64,000 nucleotides of DNA from Pseudozobellia thermophila (GTDB taxonomy: Bacteria; Bacteroidota; Bacteroidia; Flavobacteriales; Flavobacteriaceae): positions 1-64,000 of the forward strand of contig NZ_FQYU01000002.1 in the NCBI RefSeq assembly GCF_900141855.1, given 5' to 3'. The notes beneath the pieces are model-generated. The model was given only the letters and a program-made list of their open reading frames with translations, had not been told where the DNA came from and ran no database searches. Positions within the stretch are counted from its first letter, which is position 1; each line of letters opens with the position of its first letter. Shown here piece after piece: positions 1-7,799 of this stretch. A program made the position numbers and the translations under genes.

Positions 1-1
1 A

Positions 2-274
2 GGGAGCCAGTTCACCTCCGATGAATTCTCAAGTACCGTATTGGGCAAAGAGATCAAACTTTCCATGGACGGTAAGGGAAGGGCAACGGACAATGCCTTC
101 ATAGAGCGCTTATGGAGAAGCGTGAAGTACGAGAAGATATACCTGAACCCACCAAGTGACGGACTAGACCTGTTCCTGCTATTGGTAGAATACTTTGAAT
201 ATTACAACAAGGAAAGAAGACATGAATCAATCGATTATGATAGACCAATGGACATATTTAAAAAAGCAGCATAA
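2..274 (+). mobile_element. IS3-family transposase, C-terminal end (cut by window start)
   Basis: This is the end of an integrase-core (rve) transposase of the IS3 group. The reading frame is open from base 2, so the protein enters the window already begun. About 90 residues remain. They include the segment NAFIERLWRSVKYE, which in IS3 enzymes carries the third catalytic acid (the E of DDE), and the typical tail with YNKERRH and a final RPMDIF block. The rest of the element lies upstream of the window. I could not fix the right terminal inverted repeat; the IS end is probably within 275-330. Its position at the edge of the AT-rich region suggests that it marks a mobile or decaying boundary. 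Confidence 0.85.
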
Positions 275-467
275 ATTAACCTGGATTTGTAGAAAACCTG
301 TCCTACTAATTGGGGGATGAACATTAAGACTGCTTTGAACTCTTTGAAACATTGAGGAGGTCAACAAACCTAAATACCAGCCCTCTAGAATATGGCCGCT
401 CCCCTCGCCTATTGTTTAGCTAAAATTCTCTTAGGCCATTTACCTCATAGTAAATAGGAGATTTTGG
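275..467. other. Gene-free stretch after the IS fragment
   Basis: No coding sequence is visible. It probably contains the right end of the insertion element and the left copy of an 18-bp direct repeat (420-437), which recurs at 7767-7784. Confidence 0.5.
420..437 (+). repeat. Left copy of 18-bp direct repeat bounding the accessory region
   Basis: The sequence CTAAAATTCTCTTAGGCC matches 7767-7784 at 17 of 18 positions in the same orientation. Between the copies lie the large gene pair and the toxin-antitoxin module. It could be an attachment-site or target duplication pair, or a chance match in AT-rich DNA. Confidence 0.45.
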
Positions 468-649
468 TTACTTGGGCATGAGTTGTAATTCAAAATGATA
501 ATTTGCGTCTGCTTTATAGTAATGTTTTATTTGATTCTGAGCATTAATGTAAGCTTCTTCTGCATTGAGACCTTTTATTATAAATGTGTATTTATTGAGC
601 AAGCCTGATCAGCTTGCTTTAGTGCTCCAGCTATATATGCTTTATTCAT
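468..649 (-). pseudogene. Small gene (about 60 residues) broken by a frameshift
   Basis: The minus strand starts at an ATG at 647-649 with MNKAYIAGALKQADQA and then hits a stop within eight codons. Slipping one base back near 601 continues into an open, protein-like segment (LLNKYTF, GLNAEEAYINAQNQ, a final QLMPK) that ends at TAA 468-470. Joined, the two parts give one 60-residue soluble protein. The break falls in one arm of a perfect stem-loop (598-618, arms AGCAAGC/GCTTGCT). I do not recognise the family. It sits just downstream of the lipase-like gene on the same strand, so it may once have been an accessory or immunity gene. This could also be a sequencing error. Confidence 0.5.
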
Positions 650-750
650 TGTTACTAGTTTTAGTATTTATCTAGCAATGTTATTTACCTGAACTTCTTC
701 TCTAAGATTGATATTAGATTAATTAAAGTTTCCATTACTGAAATAACTGA

Positions 751-3135
751 TTAGATTCTTGTAAATCTTCCATCGTCCCTATAATCGACACCTTCAACAG
801 TCCAGTCTTGAAGGACTTTTTTAATTACAGATATATAATACGATGTTTTAAAATTATGCCATGGAACGTCATATCTGTAGGTTGGATCTATTATCCATAT
901 TAAATGCCTTTCAGGCCATATTAACAAAATATCAGGGATGCTGTTGCCTACTTTTTTTAAGCCAACCAATCTTCCTCCCGAAAAATTTATGACATCATCT
1001 TGAATTATTCCGCTAGGTAAATCTTCTCTATTGCCAAAAAAATTAGTTGCAATCATTCCTCCGCGGATAGCTTCTTCTCTGTTACTTGTGAAACCTGCAA
1101 ATAAATGACTATACCACTCACCTAACTTCTGCCTATTCTTAGTTTTGGCTATAATCCTTCTAGTGCGCCCTGAAACCAATTTTGCCTCTTCTTTAAATGT
1201 TTCTATATTATAAGACTCTTGAAACTCTCTGTTTACGCCATTGACCAACTGCTCATCATCAGAAAAAAGTCTTTTTCTTTTTGAATCTGAAAGTAATCGT
1301 AAAGGATCTTGTTTAAGCCCGTCTATATAGTAAGAATGTGCTCTATAATAACGAGATACAAGTTTTCCTTCAATTGAACTATCCTCATTCATAACATGAT
1401 GTAAGAAATTATATATATATGCGTCTGAAATATTCAAATCATTTGTATTGTTTAAGTCAATAGTAAAGGCTATTTCCCCGCTATTATAATCCGAATCATA
1501 TTCATTCTTATAATGATTCAAAATTCCCGGTAATCTATTTAAAATAGTATTAAAATTAACATTTCTTATCATGAAAACCTTTTGACTTCGTTTTTGAAAA
1601 TCTCTGTTGGATTGACTTCCTAGAGGATATGTTAATGGTGGTTTAAAATATGTGTTAGTTCCATTTTCAAAAGGAACGAGGTAATAATAGTCTTTTAATA
1701 ATATACTCACTAAAAGCTCCCTCCATTGATACCTTAATGTCGAATATCTTGAAGAATTTTGATTGATTTTATAATTATCATAATTGGAATTCGGATCTTT
1801 TTGTTCGTTAAAAATTTCAAGTATTAATTCATCGGATTTATTACGTATACTCCTCGGATTTGCATTTTCTTTTAAGACCTCAAGTCCAATGTTTGTTAAA
1901 TGTCCTTTGTAAGTCATATATCTGTTTCCAGGTCTTTGACTCAATTGCCTACTAAGACTAAGAAAAATCTCTTTGAGATAATTCTTTTGATAATCATTTA
2001 AATCATCATTAGGGTTAGATGATAAAACTCTATTTCTAAGATTTATTAAATTCGCATATCTAGCTGTACCAGGCCTCGGTTTATAGCGTAAAAATTCCAA
2101 AGAATAATTATTCCAAAGAGCGATAATGTAATATACGATCCTATCTGGCTGAAAAAAGGAAACTATCCCTAGTGCAATTAGAGCTCTAGGGTCTAGGGGG
2201 GCTCGACGTGGACTTCTCGCCTTTGTAATCGCTTCATTAAAAGCTATTTTTCTATCTTCAAATATTCGTGTTTTAATACTATCACGCTGGCCTAAACCAT
2301 CTAAAGGAATACTTATGTGTTCAATACTATTAATTAACCTAACTGCCCTATTTAGGTTTCGGTTAATGTAAACTGATTTTCTTTCATTTTGCGAACTATC
2401 ATGTGATATAAATTCATCAAAAATTAACTTTTTATGTGCATCAATTGGGCCTAAATTTTGATTAAACTTAAATATCCATAAATTTCCTACTACATATTTT
2501 ACAGGAGATTCCACCCATCTTCTAGCAAGATCAGGAACAGGATCATTATAAACTAAATAATGTGCATTTCCGTCTTTTTGTTGTTTTAATTTAATGTCAT
2601 CAATATTAAATCCATATCTAAGCAATAATATTGACTCCAGATACGAGGCTATCATAGGGGACTGGAAGGTAATTATGTTTTTTACAAATATCCAATTTCT
2701 CAAATACGTATACTGTGCATAACAACCCCCTAAGCTATATCCTATTACTATTATCTTACGGCTATATGTTTCACTAATTTCTTGTATAATTTTGCTTATT
2801 CTAAACTCGAACTCAATATATTTATCTAGACCTGTACTAACTAAATTTAAATCTGTTTTTATATCAGTTAGTTGCTCTAGTCCAGTTCCGTGAAATGCTA
2901 GGACAGGATGAACATTATCCCTATTATCAGCGTTTGGAAGATACACCGCCAATTGTATTTTATTTAAGTCTATACCTACGGTAAATTCCGATTGGTTGGT
3001 ATCACGCCAATAAAAGGAAGCAACATCTTTTACAAAGTCATAAGGCCATTTTGCCATCATTTCATAATAATGATGTCTTTCTTCTAACATTGCCTTTAAT
3101 GCCCACCTTTGTGACCTATGTTCCGTTAGAATCAT
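751..3135 (-). CDS. Large protein with N-terminal class-3-lipase-like domain
   Basis: A protein of about 794 residues with an alpha/beta-hydrolase front end. HGTG near residues 82-85 fits the oxyanion region, GYSLGG near 132-137 is the GxSxG nucleophile elbow (Ser about 134), and YNDPVPD further on resembles the acid-bearing loop of class 3 lipases. The remaining 500 residues have no family I know. Near the C terminus, IPDILLIW followed by IIDPTYR has the spacing of PD-(D/E)xK nuclease cores but lacks the usual lysine, so I do not call a nuclease. There is no signal peptide. I chose the ATG at 3133-3135 because the upstream start (3192) would overlap the preceding gene by 45 bases. It follows the 864-residue gene by 11 bases and is probably co-transcribed. 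Confidence 0.7.
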   Translation of the reverse strand: MILTEHRSQRWALKAMLEERHHYYEMMAKWPYDFVKDVASFYWRDTNQSEFTVGIDLNKIQLAVYLPNADNRDNVHPVLAFHGTGLEQLTDIKTDLNLVSTGLDKYIEFEFRISKIIQEISETYSRKIIVIGYSLGGCYAQYTYLRNWIFVKNIITFQSPMIASYLESILLLRYGFNIDDIKLKQQKDGNAHYLVYNDPVPDLARRWVESPVKYVVGNLWIFKFNQNLGPIDAHKKLIFDEFISHDSSQNERKSVYINRNLNRAVRLINSIEHISIPLDGLGQRDSIKTRIFEDRKIAFNEAITKARSPRRAPLDPRALIALGIVSFFQPDRIVYYIIALWNNYSLEFLRYKPRPGTARYANLINLRNRVLSSNPNDDLNDYQKNYLKEIFLSLSRQLSQRPGNRYMTYKGHLTNIGLEVLKENANPRSIRNKSDELILEIFNEQKDPNSNYDNYKINQNSSRYSTLRYQWRELLVSILLKDYYYLVPFENGTNTYFKPPLTYPLGSQSNRDFQKRSQKVFMIRNVNFNTILNRLPGILNHYKNEYDSDYNSGEIAFTIDLNNTNDLNISDAYIYNFLHHVMNEDSSIEGKLVSRYYRAHSYYIDGLKQDPLRLLSDSKRKRLFSDDEQLVNGVNREFQESYNIETFKEEAKLVSGRTRRIIAKTKNRQKLGEWYSHLFAGFTSNREEAIRGGMIATNFFGNREDLPSGIIQDDVINFSGGRLVGLKKVGNSIPDILLIWPERHLIWIIDPTYRYDVPWHNFKTSYYISVIKKVLQDWTVEGVDYRDDGRFTRI

Positions 3136-3146
3136 GTGATAGCTAA

Positions 3147-5741
3147 TTAAACAGGGTTCCAGTCCCAGCTTCCCTCTGGGCTTTCTTCCCATTCTGGCAA
3201 ACTATCATCCTGCTTAAGTTTTATCAAACTTGTTGGCAGTCGCACTTCCCAAGGCTCTCCTTCGGGTATTGGTTCTTTATCAGTAACACCTGATTTCTCT
3301 TTGATTTCGGTAATAATAGAGACATACAATGGATCATTGATTTCAGGTGTCCCTTTACCGTTCCAGGGTTCACCAGTTTCCAGATAATGAGCAACTGCTT
3401 CTTCAAATTTTAAACGAACAGGTAACACAAGACGAGCCACACTAGCTTGTAGAAACTGCTGATATTCATAATTAGTGTCGTCAGTTTTAAATTTATCCTC
3501 CCATTTATCGTAATCAGACCAAAAATACGGGTATAATGCATATTGCATCTGCGACCATTCAAAGGCATTTTCAAAAAATCGAATATGGTCACCGTGTATT
3601 TTGGCCTTTTGCCTATCAATTTTTGGTGGCTTCTCTTTTGTGCCAGAAGTTACGGGGCTTTCTGCCATAAAATTTGGACCTTTTTCAAAATTATTGGTAA
3701 AAATCGATATCGCATGTTTTTTTAATTCTGTTAACATGACTTGCTTTTGCTTACTTGGAGGGACACCATAATTATTCTTTTCAAAATTATCTTGTGCTTT
3801 TCTGTCCGCATTGAATTGGGCCAACTTGCTTTCATATTCCATAAGACGGTCTTGGTAGGCAGTTTGTATAAAATCGTATGTTTCAAGTTGCCATTCTTTT
3901 ATCAGTTCGTCAGATGGTTTACAGGTAATGTGAAAAGTGATAGTATGATTTCCTGAATCTTGAGAAAAATAGCTCATCTTGAATTTGTTATTATCTTCTA
4001 ATGAACGCTTCAATAATGATCGATTGTCTTCCTCTAAATTAATGTTTCCGGTATAAGAATATAGATGCCTAGAACCACGATCACCACCAATTTTTAATGC
4101 AAAATGATGGTCTTTTAAAGTATACTTTTCATCTTTTTCACTTCCGAAATTTAGAAAAAATTCTAATTCTTCGATATCAGTATTATCCGATAAAGCCGAT
4201 ATGTTCATGTCAATTTCTGTAGGATTATACTTTTTTGGAATATCAATTTCGAATACCGAAGGTGGGTAAAAATACCACCCAGCTTCATCTATTCCACCTT
4301 CATGTTCATTTACAAATTCTCTAACGCTGCTGCCACTTTCAGATGCTTCTGCCTCTGGTCTCTCAACTGAAAATGTAACTATTTTTTCTGACGGCGGTGG
4401 TTTAACCCCTGTAGCACCATACTTTTTAACAAATTGCGCATAATAGTTGTTGGAACGGCCTCTGAAGGTTATTGGATTGCGAGTTGCCGGATTGACTCCC
4501 TGTCTATCCTCCCTCTCTTCATAATCTATATCAAATGGGCTTATATTAAATTTTGGTGGGGCCACCAAGCCATGGTTTGAAATTTCTGAATCATTAACGT
4601 TCAAATGATGTAAATAGGAAGCAGGCTCTGGAATCATTAAGTCGAACATTTGTCGTTGACCGTAATTAAATACCTGTGCTTTATAAATCTTATCTACAAA
4701 TTGATAGATTCCACTAATTTGTTTCGGTTCGATAGGCGGAGAACCTTCGACAGCTACATTAGTAAATGAGTGTAAATCTTTGGTTTCATTTTCTTTAATA
4801 ATCTTTGTAACACGTTCTGTTCGCACGCGCTCATTCACTTTTTCTAATGAGCGATCCATGATGTCCTTAGCATATTCTGAAGAAGTATTTACCTCATTTG
4901 TTTCGGAAACCTGCGAACTAAACGCAAGATTATTGCTAAAGTTAACTACAGGCCCCCATTTACCCGAAATTGATAAATCAGCACTGAATTTTTGATCTTC
5001 TTGAATCGTATTTGCTGTTTCCCTATTCATTTCAAAACGTTCGGCAGTTTCAGACTCCTTTTCGGTTTGGACACTTTTTTCATTTTCATACAATAATGTC
5101 TCCTCAAATCTATCAAGATGTCGATGTTCGCGCGATCGCGTCTCACCTATCATAACGTTTTCTATGTGGGCAATTTCGGTTTCTTCATACCGTAAAAGAT
5201 GTTGTTTTACTACCAAGAGATCTGCAACACCAACATTTTTTATAAATGGTGTGTCAGTGCTTTCTAATCCCAAAACTTTACTCAATTTTTTTGCTCTTAA
5301 TTTATCATTCTCCTTTGCTTTTAATAGAATTTGATATGCCAAATACAGATTAAGATTATCCATCGAGAGGTTTCTGAAATCATCATAATGGGAGAAATAA
5401 ATGAGTTCGGATAATAATTCTAAATCAGAAACATAATCATCTAATCCAACATCAGTTCCTGCTGAACTCATAAAAGCACTATACAACTGTTCTACTGTTG
5501 TTTCTTCGTATTCGATTCCAGTATCCAATTCAGATTTCATTTCTCTGCCATAGTTCAACCCGGAATTCAAATCTTTTAGGCCGCCTAGAAATTTTTTAGC
5601 GATTGAAATTTTTTCTGACTTACTTTTTAATCTAGCTGATGCAATTTTATCCGTCTCTATGAGCGGATAAGCCTTCAGAATGTTCGAGGGTTTCAGTTCT
5701 ACAAATCGAAATACGTCATTTAAAGAAGACTGATTTTTCAT
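3147..5741 (-). CDS. Large uncharacterised protein, partner of the lipase-like gene
   Basis: An 864-residue soluble protein without signal peptide. Residues of about 190-330 are highly charged and coiled-coil-like (HIENVMIGETRSREHRH and following Glu-rich text), with an embedded Ser/Thr-rich patch of alternating polarity (SADLSISGKW). The C-terminal third is rich in Trp and Tyr, and the end contains GEPWEVRLPTSLIKL. I have the impression that this charged block and end recur in large hypothetical proteins of diverse bacteria, but I cannot name a family. It is the first gene of a two-gene unit with the lipase-like protein 11 bases downstream. A carrier or scaffold role for that enzyme is inference only. 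About 780 gene-free bases precede it. Confidence 0.7.
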   Translation of the reverse strand: MKNQSSLNDVFRFVELKPSNILKAYPLIETDKIASARLKSKSEKISIAKKFLGGLKDLNSGLNYGREMKSELDTGIEYEETTVEQLYSAFMSSAGTDVGLDDYVSDLELLSELIYFSHYDDFRNLSMDNLNLYLAYQILLKAKENDKLRAKKLSKVLGLESTDTPFIKNVGVADLLVVKQHLLRYEETEIAHIENVMIGETRSREHRHLDRFEETLLYENEKSVQTEKESETAERFEMNRETANTIQEDQKFSADLSISGKWGPVVNFSNNLAFSSQVSETNEVNTSSEYAKDIMDRSLEKVNERVRTERVTKIIKENETKDLHSFTNVAVEGSPPIEPKQISGIYQFVDKIYKAQVFNYGQRQMFDLMIPEPASYLHHLNVNDSEISNHGLVAPPKFNISPFDIDYEEREDRQGVNPATRNPITFRGRSNNYYAQFVKKYGATGVKPPPSEKIVTFSVERPEAEASESGSSVREFVNEHEGGIDEAGWYFYPPSVFEIDIPKKYNPTEIDMNISALSDNTDIEELEFFLNFGSEKDEKYTLKDHHFALKIGGDRGSRHLYSYTGNINLEEDNRSLLKRSLEDNNKFKMSYFSQDSGNHTITFHITCKPSDELIKEWQLETYDFIQTAYQDRLMEYESKLAQFNADRKAQDNFEKNNYGVPPSKQKQVMLTELKKHAISIFTNNFEKGPNFMAESPVTSGTKEKPPKIDRQKAKIHGDHIRFFENAFEWSQMQYALYPYFWSDYDKWEDKFKTDDTNYEYQQFLQASVARLVLPVRLKFEEAVAHYLETGEPWNGKGTPEINDPLYVSIITEIKEKSGVTDKEPIPEGEPWEVRLPTSLIKLKQDDSLPEWEESPEGSWDWNPV

Positions 5742-6008
5742 AATTGGTGCATTTAGTAAATGAAAGATGATTACCTATTTAAATATTGAGGACATGAATA
5801 TTTAAACACACTATCCAATAAGTTATATCAATTACTCTTATGGTAATGTTTTGATGTATAAATAGTAAGAAATTATGTGTAAGTTGTAAGAAATACCAAT
5901 CCACACAAATTGCCTTCCCTCCTGCCGTCAGTCAGTTAATAAGTGTTCCATTACCTTTTTAGAAGAAACTTTTTAGAAGAAAAATTTATAGAAAGTGTAG
6001 TGCCAAAT

Positions 6009-6051
6009 ACTTTGCTTTACCCAAGCAAAGTGTCATAATGCGCGACATTAT
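6009..6051. repeat. Two adjacent perfect stem-loops
   Basis: ACTTTGCTT (6009-6017) pairs with AAGCAAAGT (6023-6031) across a 5-base loop. ATAATG (6035-6040) pairs with CATTAT (6046-6051). Neither is followed by a clear T-run, so they are not ordinary terminators. Confidence 0.6.
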
Positions 6052-6137
6052 AGTACAAACATAGTAAATTGGCGGATAGACCATTTTAGGTCTATTTTAC
6101 ATAGTTGCAGATATCGGCCTTTAGGACTATATCCTCG

Positions 6138-6200
6138 CCAGCGCACCATCTCGCCGAAAAAAGCGATCACCCACTGGGTAATCACTTTTTATCGCGCTGG
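6138..6200 (+). repeat. Hairpin repeat, copy A
   Basis: Outer arms CCAGCGC (6138-6144) and GCGCTGG (6194-6200) pair perfectly. Inside are the block CATCTCGCCG (6147-6156) and, 8 bases later, a hairpin GAT-c-ACCC-act-GGGT-a-ATC (6165-6183). A diverged copy in the same orientation lies at 7644-7711, beyond the toxin-antitoxin genes. The inner stem differs between copies but keeps its pairing and its ACT loop. Confidence 0.55.
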
Positions 6201-6422
6201 AATGTTCATTGCATCAGCCAATCGCTCGTCCCGATTTTACATCGGGATTACCATCGCTTGCCAACGCCATTTAAAAGCTAACCTTTTAGATTGATTTAAA
6301 ATTCTCGTATTCGAGGAAATGTGTGCCAGATTTTTTTCTAAAGCATTATTCGCGAGATTTTTATTGATTTTTATAGGTGCTTATGAATGCTACGCATTTC
6401 TCGTCAGCTTGCCGCACGGCAG

Positions 6423-6455
6423 TATTTTGGAAGGTCTGGTAGACCTTTTAAAATA
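6423..6455. repeat. Long stem-loop, 15-bp arms with two G-T pairs
   Basis: TATTTTGGAAGGTCT pairs with AGACCTTTTAAAATA across the loop GGT, with the two GG/TT positions as wobble pairs. It lies 64 bases beyond the stop of the GNAT gene and could end its transcript, but its position within a repeat-rich stretch suggests a repeat-family role. Confidence 0.5.
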
Positions 6456-6518
6456 TGCGCGAGACACAGCGCTGGCATCTGCGAGATAATTCCTAAGCAC
6501 TTGCTATCATACATATTT

Positions 6519-7016
6519 TTAAAATAGTTGCTGAACAGTCTTCATAGGTAAAAACATTTTACCACTGTCAGGAAGCTTTATGAAACCATATTTTGAGTAA
6601 AAGTTTTCTGCGTCTTCATCGATTGGATCTACAATCACGGCAAATGACCCAATCTCTTTTGAAATCAAATAACTCCTTTTAAGTGCTTCAATTAGAAGTA
6701 GTTTCCCAAGACCGTTTCCCTTGAACTTCTTGCCAACTGCCAACCTTCCTAATAAAGTTGTTGGAATTGAAGTGTATGACCTAGGAAGCTTTTTTTTAAA
6801 GCTTTCGGGAACATGTTCAAGAGGAATCCCATTATTTGACAAGGTATAATATCCTTGTACTATTTTATCTTCCCCAACAAAAACAAAGCAAGCCGATAAT
6901 TTTCTTTTGACATCTTGGCTTGCTTGTTTCTGAATATAATTGTCGAGCATTTCTTTTCCGCAAGAAAACTCCTTTTTAATATGAGAACTATCTAAGGCTT
7001 CTGTTAGGAAACTCAT
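6519..7016 (-). CDS. GNAT-family acetyltransferase toxin (TacT-like)
   Basis: A 165-residue single GNAT domain. TacT-type toxins use acetyl-CoA to acetylate the amino group of charged tRNAs and stop translation. The acetyl-CoA loop is visible as GRLAVGKKFKGNGLGK around residues 90-105, and a late FYSKYGFI carries the tyrosine that serves as catalytic residue in this family. The start ATG overlaps the stop of the upstream DUF1778 gene by four bases (ATGA), the usual toxin-antitoxin coupling. There is no membrane segment. Hairpin-rich repeats lie on both sides of the pair. Confidence 0.88.
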   Translation of the reverse strand: MSFLTEALDSSHIKKEFSCGKEMLDNYIQKQASQDVKRKLSACFVFVGEDKIVQGYYTLSNNGIPLEHVPESFKKKLPRSYTSIPTTLLGRLAVGKKFKGNGLGKLLLIEALKRSYLISKEIGSFAVIVDPIDEDAENFYSKYGFIKLPDSGKMFLPMKTVQQLF

Positions 7017-7303
7017 TTTGAAACTGATTCATTGTAGTGTTTGGCAGCTTCAATTAAACTTTCATTAGGTTTACCCGCATTAACAATAGCATCAAAGAAA
7101 ATTTCGCTATCTTTTTCACTTTCAATAACTTTTTCCCAATCGCTAACAATTAATTTTGCTTTTTCTTGAGTAGCAGATATAACAAAATCAGTCAGACTGC
7201 GAAAGCCTCCTAAACTAGCAGCCCTCTCAAAAAACGCTTTTTGCTTCTTAGGGAGTCTCGTATCGAATCGGGCTTTCTCTTCGTTAGTCGCTTTTGTTTT
7301 CAT
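7013..7303 (-). CDS. DUF1778 antitoxin (TacA-like, ribbon-helix-helix)
   Basis: A 96-residue protein. The N-terminal half (ARFDTRLPKKQKAFFERAA) fits the ribbon-helix-helix DNA-binding fold of DUF1778 antitoxins, with the following SLTDFVISAT helix typical of them. The C-terminal half (SEIFFDAIVNAGKPNE) is the part that wraps the GNAT toxin. It precedes and overlaps the toxin gene. Two GTACG-N9-CGTAC boxes, 32 bases apart, lie just upstream, which suggests autoregulation by the antitoxin or toxin-antitoxin complex. Confidence 0.88.
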   Translation of the reverse strand: MKTKATNEEKARFDTRLPKKQKAFFERAASLGGFRSLTDFVISATQEKAKLIVSDWEKVIESEKDSEIFFDAIVNAGKPNESLIEAAKHYNESVSK

Positions 7304-7319
7304 GATTATTTTTTTTAAA

Positions 7320-7372
7320 TGTACGTAGATTTTCCGTACTATACAAATGATTGTACGAATCTTTTCCGTACA
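7320..7372 (-). promoter_or_regulatory. Paired operator boxes of the toxin-antitoxin operon
   Basis: Inverted arms GTACG (7321-7325) and CGTAC (7335-7339) recur as GTACG (7353-7357) and CGTAC (7367-7371), with identical internal spacing. The boxes are exactly 32 bases apart, about three helical turns, so two dimers would bind on the same face. They lie 17 bases upstream of the DUF1778 start. Confidence 0.7.
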
Positions 7373-7465
7373 AAATATAGCGGCTATTATATAAAACCTA
7401 TTACCGTATTCTAATAGTATTCATTCTCTTTTCTATTTTTCTTGATACGGCAAAGTATACTTTGA

Positions 7466-7661
7466 GCGAGATGATGCGGCTGCGAAACACGGCCGAACGT
7501 AAATAAAATGTACCCAAAGTACATTTTTAGCGAAGGAGCCAGCAGGCGCGATGGCGCTCAGTCGCTAGATTTTAGGATCCATTGTAACTCTTAAGCCCCC
7601 TACTCTATCTATTTTGTGCATAATTTAATGTACTGCTTGAGAGGCAGCCGCATCATCTCGC
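7466..7661. repeat. 18-bp perfect inverted repeat enclosing a stem-loop
   Basis: GCGAGATGATGCGGCTGC at 7466-7483 is the exact reverse complement of 7644-7661. Between the arms, AAAATGTAC (7505-7513) pairs with GTACATTTT (7519-7527). A further outer match, GGCAAA (7449-7454) with TTTGCC (7706-7711), extends the symmetry. Confidence 0.65.
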
Positions 7662-7711
7662 CGCTAAAATAATTCCTCCACTGGAGCAATCATTTTATCA
7701 CGTGTTTTGCC
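7644..7711 (+). repeat. Hairpin repeat, copy B
   Basis: It contains CATCTCGCCG (7654-7663) followed, 8 bases later as in copy A, by a hairpin ATT-c-CTCC-act-GGAG-c-AAT (7672-7690) and then CATTTTATCACG. Copy A has ACTTTTTATCGCG at the same place. The stem bases differ from copy A but still pair. Confidence 0.55.
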
Positions 7712-7766
7712 AAACCGACGAAGGAGGTTCATGAATACCTTTAAGAAATAATAAGTAAGCTATGAA

Positions 7767-7784
7767 CTAAAATTCTCTTAAGCC
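7767..7784 (+). repeat. Right copy of 18-bp direct repeat
   Basis: CTAAAATTCTCTTAAGCC, one mismatch from 420-437. It ends 15 bases before the stop of the monooxygenase gene, at the point where the sequence changes from AT-rich accessory DNA to ordinary metabolic genes. Confidence 0.45.
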
Positions 7785-7799
7785 CTTTTGAATTTGATA

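Larger units (their letters stand above)
5742..6518. other. Gene-free, hairpin-rich stretch
   Basis: I see no coding sequence. The part nearest 5742 should hold the promoter of the 864-residue gene. From about 6000 the DNA is packed with stem-loops (6009-6051, 6138-6200, 6410-6421, 6423-6455) that are annotated separately. Confidence 0.6.
7373..7799. other. Gene-free, repeat-rich stretch between the TA pair and the catabolic cluster
   Basis: No gene is visible. It holds an 18-bp perfect inverted repeat (7466-7483 with 7644-7661), a 9-bp stem-loop (7505-7527), repeat copy B and the right 18-bp direct repeat. Confidence 0.6.

Noticed and set aside
751-3135. C-terminal PD-(D/E)xK nuclease in the lipase-like protein
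   Set aside because: The PD and second acid are spaced suitably, but the required Lys is absent (DPTYR), so I did not annotate a nuclease.
6138-7711. Toxin-antitoxin unit as a true integron cassette
   Set aside because: The flanking hairpin repeats lack recognisable GTTRRRY / RYYYAAC core boxes and no integron integrase is in the window. Kept only as a structural comparison.
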